Positions 4,909 to 11,608 of a stretch of 11,749 bases of DNA are shown piece by piece. Where the stretch lies: the NCBI GenBank assembly GCA_045594545.1, contig JAZNYQ010000069.1, positions 1 to 11,749 of the forward strand, read 5' to 3'. The notes under the pieces are model-generated. The model worked only from the letters and a program-made list of their open reading frames with translations, did no database searches and was not told the DNA's origin. Made by a program: the position numbers and the translations under genes. Within the stretch, counting starts at the first letter, position 1; each line of letters begins with the position of its first letter. Origin of the DNA: CAKSHC01 sp045594545. Its GTDB lineage: Bacteria; Bacillota; Clostridia; Oscillospirales; UMGS1783.

Positions 4909-5195
4909 TACAATTCAACCTCTCTTGTTTGCCAGCCACTCATGTTGTATTCCGGAGCTTTGCCGATCTCCTCTATTCCCTGCCTGCCTCTCGCATTGAA
5001 TCCGACACTGCAGCGCAGGAGCTCCTCAACCTCTCCGATACCGAAACCTGCATCCAGGAATCTGCACAGATAACCCTCCATGGTTTTGAGAACCTGATCA
5101 GATGATCTTAGATTGCTCATCAGTGTAAGGCCTGTGCCGGTATCGGTGCGCAGTATGTCTATACAGACATCCCTTGATTGCTGAATTTCTACCAT
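4908..5195 (-). CDS. 95-aa soluble hypothetical protein
   Basis: Soluble protein with three cysteines (11, 44, 62) not in a zinc pattern, a helical core (about 33-62), and a Gly/Arg-rich turn (NARGRQG, 67-73). GGGGTG lies 6 bases before the ATG, and the start overlaps the upstream stop by one base (TGATG). The end overlaps the ATPase start (TAATG). Tight coupling to the ATPase suggests a shared process. No family recognised. Confidence 0.75.
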   Translation of the reverse strand: MVEIQQSRDVCIDILRTDTGTGLTLMSNLRSSDQVLKTMEGYLCRFLDAGFGIGEVEELLRCSVGFNARGRQGIEEIGKAPEYNMSGWQTREVEL

Positions 5196-5677
5196 CAGAA
5201 CACCCCGAATATTTTCATACCGATGATCGCAGCGACACCAAGACCAGCCATCAATACCAATTTTTGAATATCCATGCCTGCCAACGTTGCAGCTCTCGCC
5301 AACGATCTGGCGAATTTGTTTAAGAGATTGTTCTGTATGCGATCATTCAAGAATCTTGGATCATCTCTGCTGTCAATCTCAATCGTCTTGAATCCATGGA
5401 ATTTGACCATAACCGGCACGGCAAACCAAGCCAGATTATCATGATCCGGTAGATTCTCGCAGGATCTGTAACCCTGCTCATGGAGATTGGCCAGCTTTTC
5501 ATCAGTCCAATAATCTTCACGAATGAAATACTCTTTATGCTGCACAACATCATAATTGGCTATGATGTCACACACGATCACACGGTGCCTGATCCAGAAA
5601 TGATAGAATGTCTGGATCCCGTCCGAAATAATCTTGCCGAATTTCCTGCTGCCGGTATAATCATATTTCCATCTCAT
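5195..5677 (-). CDS. 160-aa tail-anchored membrane protein
   Basis: A basic N-terminus (MRWKYDYTGSRKFGK), an aromatic, strand-rich cytoplasmic domain (about 22-105), an amphipathic Arg-rich helix (about 108-134), and a single C-terminal hydrophobic helix (about 139-159) ending in GVF. This predicts a tail-anchored protein. The start at 5677 follows GGGGGTG and overlaps the upstream stop (TGATG); the longer frame from 5749 lies within the neighbouring gene. Its last 19 residues align without gaps to those of the upstream 121-aa protein (about 8 identities, both with LM, GM and final GVF). Probable minor virion or assembly protein. Confidence 0.78.
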   Translation of the reverse strand: MRWKYDYTGSRKFGKIISDGIQTFYHFWIRHRVIVCDIIANYDVVQHKEYFIREDYWTDEKLANLHEQGYRSCENLPDHDNLAWFAVPVMVKFHGFKTIEIDSRDDPRFLNDRIQNNLLNKFARSLARAATLAGMDIQKLVLMAGLGVAAIIGMKIFGVF

Positions 5678-6042
5678 CAGAATACACCCCCAACCAGCAT
5701 ACCGTACAGAATCGAACCGCCGATGATCACCATAAGGAAGATCTGCCATAATTTGCTGGCATCGAAATTGAGCCAGGATTTCTTTTTGGATCCGGAGATC
5801 TCCATACTCATAATCCTTGCCCTTATCATATTGGGATCTACAAGAACGGGTTTCGGTTTTGCCACCTGGTTGGAATCAATCGGCTTGATCATGATTGCAT
5901 CGGAGCTGTGTTTATCTTTCACATATAGGCGGTCTTCGTTGTCATATAACCTGCCATGTAGTGTGATCATGTCCCTTGTCGCTTTCTTGATCTTGAACCA
6001 TTTAATGCGGTCTGTTTCCAATCTCACTATGTATTTTGTCAT
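5677..6042 (-). CDS. 121-aa tail-anchored membrane protein
   Basis: First gene of the morphogenesis operon. The N-terminal half (about 1-55) is strand-rich and basic, followed by a proline/lysine linker (about 60-70), a short charged segment, and a single C-terminal hydrophobic helix (about 97-118) ending LVGGVF. GGGTAGG lies close before the ATG at 6042. The C-terminal anchor resembles that of the following gene, suggesting duplication or a common membrane partner. There is no signal peptide, so the body probably stays in the cytoplasm or virion interior. No family recognised. Confidence 0.78.
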   Translation of the reverse strand: MTKYIVRLETDRIKWFKIKKATRDMITLHGRLYDNEDRLYVKDKHSSDAIMIKPIDSNQVAKPKPVLVDPNMIRARIMSMEISGSKKKSWLNFDASKLWQIFLMVIIGGSILYGMLVGGVF

Positions 6043-6101
6043 TTCCTACCCACGAACCCCAAGTATCTAATTAAATTATTAATGCAACATTGTGTGAATA
6101 G

Positions 6102-6109
6102 TTTATAAA
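6102..6109. promoter_or_regulatory. Palindromic TATA box, divergent promoter
   Basis: TTTATAAA is its own reverse complement and stands in the 91-bp gap between divergent operons. On the plus strand it is about 28 bases before the ATG at 6134, which has no Shine-Dalgarno, so the capsid mRNA is probably leaderless or nearly so. On the minus strand it would give a start near 6080 and a leader of about 38 bases that includes the GGGTAGG of the 6042 gene. A second AT-rich element (about 6068-6080) is an alternative minus-strand TATA box. Confidence 0.65.
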
Positions 6110-6114
6110 TACTA

Positions 6115-6129
6115 TGAAACATCATTTCA
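6115..6129. promoter_or_regulatory. Short inverted repeat at the capsid operon start (possible operator)
   Basis: TGAAA-CATCA-TTTCA: 5-bp arms with a 5-base spacer, located between the TATA box and the presumed transcription start of the 6134 gene. The position suits a repressor site, but short arms make chance plausible. Confidence 0.3.
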
Positions 6130-6133
6130 AATT

Positions 6134-6376
6134 ATGAGCTTGTCGATAAACGGAGTTACAACAACTGTGGTGGCTCTCGCCATTGGATTGGTGATGATCG
6201 GCTCGCTCTTGGCTCCCATTGCCCAGGATGTAATGGACGACCTCACCCACGAAACGGGAGGGGTTGCCGACTTCACGGAGGGTGCTACATGGGCGAGCTT
6301 GGTTGGTGTTGTTGTTCTATTCTGCATTCTTGGTTTAGTGATCGTTGCTGTGAACAACTACACTAAGAGCAAATGA
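6134..6376 (+). CDS. Putative major capsid protein 1, two-helix membrane protein
   Basis: 80 aa with a short polar N-terminus, a hydrophobic helix (about 8-30) containing IGSLLAP, an acidic/Gly-rich loop (about 31-52), a second hydrophobic helix (about 53-74), and a short basic tail (NNYTKSK). This size and layout match the small two-helix major capsid proteins (VP1/VP3 type) of archaeal spindle-shaped viruses. It is the first gene behind the strongest-looking promoter and lacks a Shine-Dalgarno, consistent with a leaderless, highly expressed gene. It shares the IG[ST]xLxP motif with the next gene. Alternatives: coat protein of a pleomorphic or filamentous virus. Confidence 0.75.
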   Translation: MSLSINGVTTTVVALAIGLVMIGSLLAPIAQDVMDDLTHETGGVADFTEGATWASLVGVVVLFCILGLVIVAVNNYTKSK

Positions 6377-6398
6377 CAAAACACAAAGGAGGTAGAAC

Positions 6399-6608
6399 AT
6401 GGCAGGAATGGGTAAGATCATCGCAGCCGTCATCGGAGTGACCGTCTCGATTATCATAATCGGTACAGTCCTGGTGCCGCAGGTCACGTCAATGACCGGA
6501 ACGGACGGCGCCCTCACAGAGTATGCTGGTCTTCTGTCCGCAATCGTCGTCATCTCGATTGTCGGATGTCTCATGCTGGTCGTCGGTCTGATCAGTAAGA
6601 GAGATTGA
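6399..6608 (+). CDS. Putative major capsid protein 2, two-helix membrane protein
   Basis: 69 aa with a first helix (about 6-28) containing IGTVLVP, a polar TGTDG loop (about 32-41), a second helix (about 42-65) and a short SKRD tail. It is apparently paralogous to the preceding gene, and the pair recalls the VP1/VP3 pair of fuselloviruses. AAAGGAGGT lies five bases before the ATG, one of the best ribosome-binding sites in the window, predicting high translation. It is followed by a GC-rich structured spacer that may lower expression downstream. Confidence 0.75.
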   Translation: MAGMGKIIAAVIGVTVSIIIIGTVLVPQVTSMTGTDGALTEYAGLLSAIVVISIVGCLMLVVGLISKRD

Positions 6609-6621
6609 GGATCATCAAAAG

Positions 6622-6664
6622 TGCGGCCAACCTCCGGCGCCGGCGGAGAATAATACCGGCGGCC
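6622..6664 (+). promoter_or_regulatory. GC-rich hairpin after the capsid genes
   Basis: The 94-base gap between 6608 and 6703 contains the perfect palindrome CCGGCGCCGG (6634-6643), a stem CTCCG/CGGAG (6632-6636 with 6644-6648), and a direct repeat CCGGCGG (6640-6646 and 6656-6662). It is much more GC-rich than its surroundings. No long T run follows, so a partial terminator, an RNA processing site or a 3' stabiliser of the capsid mRNA are all possible. Confidence 0.5.
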
Positions 6665-6702
6665 TTTGATCACATCTTGATACCAAACAGATAGGCAGAA
6701 TA

Positions 6703-6921
6703 ATGATCAGTGACGGTCTAATCATTGGTTTGATTGTGTGTGTAGCTCTCACGCTATTGGCTTACAAAATGCGCAGTCTGCCTATCATCTTTGTTTCATC
6801 AATCGGTTATCTCATCTGCGGCCTGCAGATATTCCAGCAGACCGATGAAATACTGCCGCTTATCCTGCTGATGATGTTTGCATTAGGCCAGTTCATGCTA
6901 ATCAATAAGGAGGCGGCATAA
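6703..6921 (+). CDS. 72-aa three-helix membrane protein
   Basis: Almost entirely hydrophobic: helices at about 4-21, 26-44 and 49-67, with MRSLP between the first two and TDEILP between the last two. The start at 6703 has only a weak AGG site. It ends with NKEAA, and the AAGGAGG of the next gene lies inside its 3' end. The pattern helix-MRxxP-helix-helix is repeated in the following gene, so the two probably arose by tandem duplication. It lies among virion genes, so a minor virion membrane protein or a holin-like release protein is possible. Confidence 0.75.
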   Translation: MISDGLIIGLIVCVALTLLAYKMRSLPIIFVSSIGYLICGLQIFQQTDEILPLILLMMFALGQFMLINKEAA

Positions 6922-7200
6922 ATGGAGTTCACGTTCAGTAATATGATAGATCTCATAGCGAACAATGTATTCGCGGGATCTTCAACACTTGCAGGCCTTG
7001 CAATCCTGCTGGCACTGTGGGCAGTATGTGCCATAATCTGCCTTGCAATGAGGGCGCCGCCGGTCTATACCGTAGTGCCTCTAATCCCCTTGTCAATATT
7101 CTTCACGGCATACGGCGCCCTCAATGAAATGATCATGATCATAATTGTTCTTGTATCATCCGTCTTGGTTGCCGCCGAGTTCAAAAAGGTGGTTGATTGA
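6922..7200 (+). CDS. 92-aa three-helix membrane protein
   Basis: A polar N-terminus (MEFTFSNMIDL) precedes helices at about 20-43, 48-66 and 68-86, with MRAPP between the first two; the end is basic/acidic (EFKKVVD). AAGGAGG lies about 10 bases before the ATG, which directly follows the TAA of the previous gene. It looks like a longer paralogue of that protein. The SD of the next gene (GGTGG) lies in its last codons. Role probably structural or egress-related; family unknown. Confidence 0.78.
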   Translation: MEFTFSNMIDLIANNVFAGSSTLAGLAILLALWAVCAIICLAMRAPPVYTVVPLIPLSIFFTAYGALNEMIMIIIVLVSSVLVAAEFKKVVD

Positions 7201-7201
7201 G

Positions 7202-8347
7202 TTGGCAGACGGATCCGGAGAACGCACACTGATTAAGATTGCTATATTCTGTATAGCAATGTCTGTCACGTCAACCTGCTTGGTTGCCATGTATGTGGAG
7301 GGCTCCGGTGATTATGATTATGACACGATCAATGCCTACAGATCGCAGCTAACGGATTTTAGCGGCGGCCAGTTGGTCAATGATACACCTTGGGTGCTCA
7401 ATGGGGTGTTTACCCCGTTCACCCCCGGCAGTATTCCGGATTCAGAGATCCCCGATCATATAGAAAGAGACGGCAACCGTACAACCGGCTGGCTCTTTGG
7501 AGAGAAAATCACAAATTATCCATATCTCGGCCAGGTCGCGGACATCAAACTGGATCCCGACCAGAAATCAAACCAGCTATTGACGGTTGGTAATCCGGTG
7601 GATTATAGTTTTCAGAATGGCCGTTCATGGTGGAATGGCGGTAATGATTGGGGAGTTTCCATTGTCGATGCAGACATTATCAGATGGTTTTCACAGACTA
7701 CCGGAATCGGCGACATATCGGAGGATTACGGTTATGAGGTCACAACCGGTGCCGCCAACAATTGGAATTACACCGGATACCGTTATACATTCGATCCGGT
7801 TCTGCCTTTCAACGATAGCCAGGCATCCACAAAGGACGGCAGATTATCGGTTGTCTGGTATCAGATTCCTGGAGATACGGGATTGTCCGGAGCTCTTGAG
7901 ATCTACGCAGACAAAGACCACGAACAGATCAAATTAGGCCGCATATCCGCCAATGACATCATACACGCTTTCAGATCATCGGAGGGTTACGTCCAGATAT
8001 TCGATTTCAATTTTGAGGGCACACATCTTAACCTAACGATCAGATTTGACCCTACAGTTTACAACAATTACAATACGCTGCAGGCCGCATGGGATGCAGG
8101 ATCATGGAGCATGGCGGTATCGTCTGCATCTGCGGGTAATTTCTTCGATATAGAAAACTCAAACGCTTTCAACGTCACCGCAGGCAGTGCATTTGATACG
8201 TTTATCCAGATCTATACATTCGATTATCCCCACTTCGAAAATACATGGGTTGAGTTTGTAATGTGGCTCTTGGTTGGTCTCCCCATGACGATGGGATTAC
8301 TGTTTATCACAATGCGCCTGGTGGGTGGTGTATTCAAGATATTTTGA
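7202..8347 (+). CDS. 381-aa membrane-anchored ectodomain (spike-like) protein
   Basis: I choose a TTG start at 7202 because GGTGG lies nine bases upstream; an ATG at 7259 would cut into the N-terminal helix. Layout: a short charged start, hydrophobic helix (about 10-31), an ectodomain of about 320 residues rich in Asn, Asp, Tyr, Trp and Gly, and a C-terminal helix (about 354-378) ending LVGGVFKIF. Several Asn-X-Ser/Thr sequons (for example NRT, NYT, NDS, NLT, NVT) suggest archaeal N-glycosylation outside the membrane. It is the first of three consecutive large surface proteins. No domain family recognised; probably a virion spike component. Confidence 0.8.
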   Translation: MADGSGERTLIKIAIFCIAMSVTSTCLVAMYVEGSGDYDYDTINAYRSQLTDFSGGQLVNDTPWVLNGVFTPFTPGSIPDSEIPDHIERDGNRTTGWLFGEKITNYPYLGQVADIKLDPDQKSNQLLTVGNPVDYSFQNGRSWWNGGNDWGVSIVDADIIRWFSQTTGIGDISEDYGYEVTTGAANNWNYTGYRYTFDPVLPFNDSQASTKDGRLSVVWYQIPGDTGLSGALEIYADKDHEQIKLGRISANDIIHAFRSSEGYVQIFDFNFEGTHLNLTIRFDPTVYNNYNTLQAAWDAGSWSMAVSSASAGNFFDIENSNAFNVTAGSAFDTFIQIYTFDYPHFENTWVEFVMWLLVGLPMTMGLLFITMRLVGGVFKIF

Positions 8348-8356
8348 GGTGATGGC

Positions 8357-10027
8357 ATGGCAGTAAGTAAAGTTGCGATCATGGCGCTTGTCGGGATCCT
8401 TGCGGTTCCCATCCTCCTGGGGTATGCTCTAAATCTGGAGGAGGTCGCCGAAACAGATTATAAATTGGATGGTGAGGCGGTCAATGTCACACCCTTGCTG
8501 CAGAACGGGATCTATAGCACCTATGCAAATGCTGACGTTTACCAACTGAATACAAATTTCCGCCAATATGGGGATATGTACCCAATATTCAACACAATAA
8601 CCACCACCAATACATCATTACCGATGGGTTATACCTATTATGCTGCAGGAACATACCCTAATTTCAATGATTCATTAGCCAATTGGTCATATCTCTATTA
8701 TCAATCGAACAATTCAACCACCGGCGGATATGTCACGCTGCACTATGCGAGCTCCGGCGGTTCTGATATTCAGACTGTATCCAGACTTCATTCTTTCTTA
8801 TACGATGCCGAAACATCAAAGATAGATTACTCGTACTACACATCCAATGGATCATTGACAATGAATGTCGGGCACATTACAGTATCCGACACATCCAACC
8901 GCATCTATTTGACCGCGGATCCTACATACGCTGCAGATGGTTATTTCATATCCACAAACGCGGCAACCAACACCTTTGTTGATTTCGCCGGCGGTTTCTA
9001 TTTCGCAGCACAGCCGAACAGCTATTACATAGATCTGCCCAAATTTACTAAGAACGTATTATTCACGATAAACCTTGATTCAATAACTGATTCTGATTAC
9101 ACTATCAATTTTGGTTACCAGTCCAGATATACATTACAGAAAACAACATCCGGCAGCGATGTTACATGGGTGTGGCACAAATACAACGATCCGTCAGATT
9201 CAACAACATTGTATTATGACAACACCAGATCTGATAATACATATCAGGTTTACATCGATCTTAAAGAAACCGGAATAAGCCCAGGTTATACAAATTACAA
9301 TATGCACGTTGAATTTAGATACGTGGGCGGCTGGCCTACTCTGATGGGGGAATCTAATTATTACCAGAAATACACCCGTGATGATCCATTCAGTTTATCC
9401 AGCTCTGCAAGTGAATTGAGTTTGGAATTTATCAGATTCTGGAATCTCGATAACAACCTTTCCAGATCACCCACACTGCGTTTTGATGCAGGGAGCTTCA
9501 GCGCATTTGGTTATAACATCATAAAGAACAAGGAGTACACACCGGCAGATTTCAAGAGCAATCCATCCACCAAAATTACTGATGTTTCAATGTATGGGGA
9601 ATCCATCACATTTGCCGGTACTACATACACTGTAGGATCTGACGGCAACATCACGCTTGGTACTCACAAGGTTTCCATCAATGGTATAGTATTCGATTCC
9701 GTACCGGTATCTGTCGGATATGAGAATAGGATAAACGGTACTGTGGTTAATGTCTCTACAGATCCGGCAACGATCACCTTTGATGGTCAATGGATGGCCA
9801 GCGTATCCACAACGGCACAGACAGCGACCACATACACCAAAACGGAATGGATCGCCGGTGAATTTGCTTGGGATGGATTGGATACCAATTTCTTATTGGT
9901 TGGATTGATAACTTCATTGGGTATGTTCATTGCATTGGGCATTTACTCCAGGAGGAGCAGCACGAGTATGTGGCCTCTCATGATCGTTTGCGGTTGTGCG
10001 GCGGCCTTATTCTTTATAATGATTTGA
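8357..10027 (+). CDS. 556-aa membrane-anchored surface protein (putative spike/adhesin)
   Basis: N-terminal hydrophobic helix (about 5-24), a long Tyr/Ser/Thr/Asn-rich, strand-rich ectodomain (about 30-505), and two C-terminal hydrophobic helices (about 511-531 and 539-556) separated by SRRSS. About ten Asn-X-Ser/Thr sequons are present. GAGGTGATGG precedes the ATG, nine bases after the previous stop. The composition is typical of archaeal viral spike and S-layer-like proteins. No known domain is recognised. Its position and double C-terminal anchor suggest the main envelope glycoprotein, but this is inference. Confidence 0.82.
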   Translation: MAVSKVAIMALVGILAVPILLGYALNLEEVAETDYKLDGEAVNVTPLLQNGIYSTYANADVYQLNTNFRQYGDMYPIFNTITTTNTSLPMGYTYYAAGTYPNFNDSLANWSYLYYQSNNSTTGGYVTLHYASSGGSDIQTVSRLHSFLYDAETSKIDYSYYTSNGSLTMNVGHITVSDTSNRIYLTADPTYAADGYFISTNAATNTFVDFAGGFYFAAQPNSYYIDLPKFTKNVLFTINLDSITDSDYTINFGYQSRYTLQKTTSGSDVTWVWHKYNDPSDSTTLYYDNTRSDNTYQVYIDLKETGISPGYTNYNMHVEFRYVGGWPTLMGESNYYQKYTRDDPFSLSSSASELSLEFIRFWNLDNNLSRSPTLRFDAGSFSAFGYNIIKNKEYTPADFKSNPSTKITDVSMYGESITFAGTTYTVGSDGNITLGTHKVSINGIVFDSVPVSVGYENRINGTVVNVSTDPATITFDGQWMASVSTTAQTATTYTKTEWIAGEFAWDGLDTNFLLVGLITSLGMFIALGIYSRRSSTSMWPLMIVCGCAAALFFIMI

Positions 10028-10036
10028 GGTGAAATA

Positions 10037-11554
10037 ATGGATAATAGAATTGCAATCGGTGTGATTTCGGTTTTCGTTGTTCTTGCTGTCATCGGTTCTG
10101 CATTGACACCCATGATCGATGCATACACCACAACCACAATAACAATCGAAAATGAGGGTGCAGTAGGTTTGAGAATGGATAAAGTCACATCCGGTGATTT
10201 CACACTGACTTATGGTGTAGTCGGCGATGATTTCACGGCCACCAATGGCACGGATGCGCAGATCATCGATGATATGTGTATCTTCTATGCGGATGATAAT
10301 GTCGCTGTCTGGATGGATGATAGCAGCGTGCGTATGCTCGGAAAGGATGCTAATGATCAGATCATCGATGCCGCGTTGAGTGACGAGGCAACAATCACGA
10401 TCACAAAATCCGCCGATGGTGTCAATATCACCGATGGAACGGTAGATCAGACATTCCCCGTTCCGGATTGGTCATACGTTCCAAAATCTACCGGTACTTA
10501 TGGGTTCTTCCTCAACGAGACCGAAATAAACACCGCAGGCCTTGACGTTCACTATGTCGGATCCTTTGCAGGTGTCAATTGCTATGATTCTATAATTAGT
10601 CATGATCTGCCGATCACCCTTGATGCAACCGTTACCGATTCAATATTGACCGGTGCGAAATGGATAAAGGCAGGATCTGCAGCAGATCCGGAAACGGAAT
10701 TGACACCGCTTGAACCTGGCAGCTTGACACCACTTGATCCGGAACCGGATGCATCGATCATGGCCGTTCCTACACCCACATATACAGATGGTGATTGGGG
10801 TTATGATCTATTAACAACTGGTTACGATACAACAGTGGCTAAAATAGTCAGTTATTCTGGTTCTGGCGGGGATATTGTAGTTCCGTCATCTATCGGTGGT
10901 TATGTAGTCGCAGAAATAGGTAAGGGTGGATCAAATGAATATATCGCCAACAACAGCGATTTATCTAATAGATCATCTTTGACTATTCCAAACACTGTTA
11001 ATAAAATAAACGGTAATGCGTTTTCTTCATTGTATAATATTACAAGTTATAACTTACCAGACAGCATAATATCAATAGGTCAGAGGGCGTTTAATCTTGT
11101 AGATTGTGGAGGCAATTTGATAATCCCTGATTCAGTCATAACTATCAGTGCATTAGCATTTAATTCCTCTGTTAAATACGGACATGATATAATAATTCCC
11201 AATTCAGTTATGTCTATGGGGGGTTCTGTATTCTCTGGGTGTAATTGTACCAATCTTATAATGGATTTGAATGATGATATAACTCTTACAACCAGTACAT
11301 TCGGAAGTATGACGGTTAATCCCCAACATGTATTATCCATTGGTAAAACCGTTAATGATGGGGATTATGGTTTAACGTCATCCGACATTAAGGATAACGT
11401 TCCTGCACTCGGCTACCTTGCATCATTGCAGTATGAGGAAACCGTCACCGAGGATGGCCCTGTCGCGGCACTTCTTCAAGCGATCCCCCTAATCGCAATA
11501 ATTGCGGTCGTTATGATGGCAGTTGGGGTGTTCATTGCGCACAGAACGGAATAA
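10037..11554 (+). CDS. 505-aa surface protein with BspA-type leucine-rich repeats
   Basis: N-terminal helix (about 5-25) with IGSALTP, the motif seen in both capsid candidates. Residues about 30-210 form a strand-rich domain. A Pro/Thr linker follows (213-250, with LTPLEPGS / LTPLDPEP). Residues about 251-436 are a BspA-type LRR (LRR_5) domain: it opens with YSGSGGDIVVPSSIGGY and repeats the IPxSVxxIxxxAF pattern at about 317-329, 340-352, 363-375 and 387-399. A C-terminal helix (about 478-500) anchors it. GAGGTGAAAT precedes the ATG. BspA LRRs are common adhesion modules of gut microbes; here it is probably the receptor-binding head. The LRR part is visibly AT-richer and lacks the frequent GATC sites, suggesting recent domain acquisition. 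Confidence 0.88.
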   Translation: MDNRIAIGVISVFVVLAVIGSALTPMIDAYTTTTITIENEGAVGLRMDKVTSGDFTLTYGVVGDDFTATNGTDAQIIDDMCIFYADDNVAVWMDDSSVRMLGKDANDQIIDAALSDEATITITKSADGVNITDGTVDQTFPVPDWSYVPKSTGTYGFFLNETEINTAGLDVHYVGSFAGVNCYDSIISHDLPITLDATVTDSILTGAKWIKAGSAADPETELTPLEPGSLTPLDPEPDASIMAVPTPTYTDGDWGYDLLTTGYDTTVAKIVSYSGSGGDIVVPSSIGGYVVAEIGKGGSNEYIANNSDLSNRSSLTIPNTVNKINGNAFSSLYNITSYNLPDSIISIGQRAFNLVDCGGNLIIPDSVITISALAFNSSVKYGHDIIIPNSVMSMGGSVFSGCNCTNLIMDLNDDITLTTSTFGSMTVNPQHVLSIGKTVNDGDYGLTSSDIKDNVPALGYLASLQYEETVTEDGPVAALLQAIPLIAIIAVVMMAVGVFIAHRTE

Positions 11555-11608
11555 ATCAAACCATTTCCCAAACCCTTTATCATTTTCTTTCAATCACGAA
11601 AAAATCTT
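11555..11608 (+). terminator. Noncoding tail and T-rich terminator of the virion operon
   Basis: Fifty-four bases between the last plus-strand stop and the circular overlap. CCCTTTATCATTTTCTTTC (11573-11591) gives several short T runs, suited to archaeal termination. AAACCCTTTA (11570-11579) pairs with TAAAGGGTTT at 115-124 on the circle. No gene is seen here. Confidence 0.4.

Noticed and set aside
4462..5073. 203-aa plus-strand open frame
   Set aside because: It lies antisense to the ATPase, whose Walker motifs are clear, and has no ribosome-binding site or recognisable features.
5195..5749. Longer 184-aa reading of the tail-anchored protein
   Set aside because: The extra 24 residues lie inside the upstream gene; the ATG at 5677 has GGGGGTG and a TGATG overlap.
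5480..6070. 196-aa plus-strand open frame
   Set aside because: It is antisense to the two tail-anchored protein genes, which have coupled starts and good SD sites.
6335..6673. 112-aa minus-strand frame
   Set aside because: It is antisense to the second capsid candidate and crosses the GC-rich hairpin; no promoter or SD is evident.
7145..8347. 400-aa reading of the first ectodomain protein from 7145
   Set aside because: This would overlap the 92-aa gene by 56 bases without a ribosome-binding site; the TTG at 7202 is properly spaced from GGTGG.
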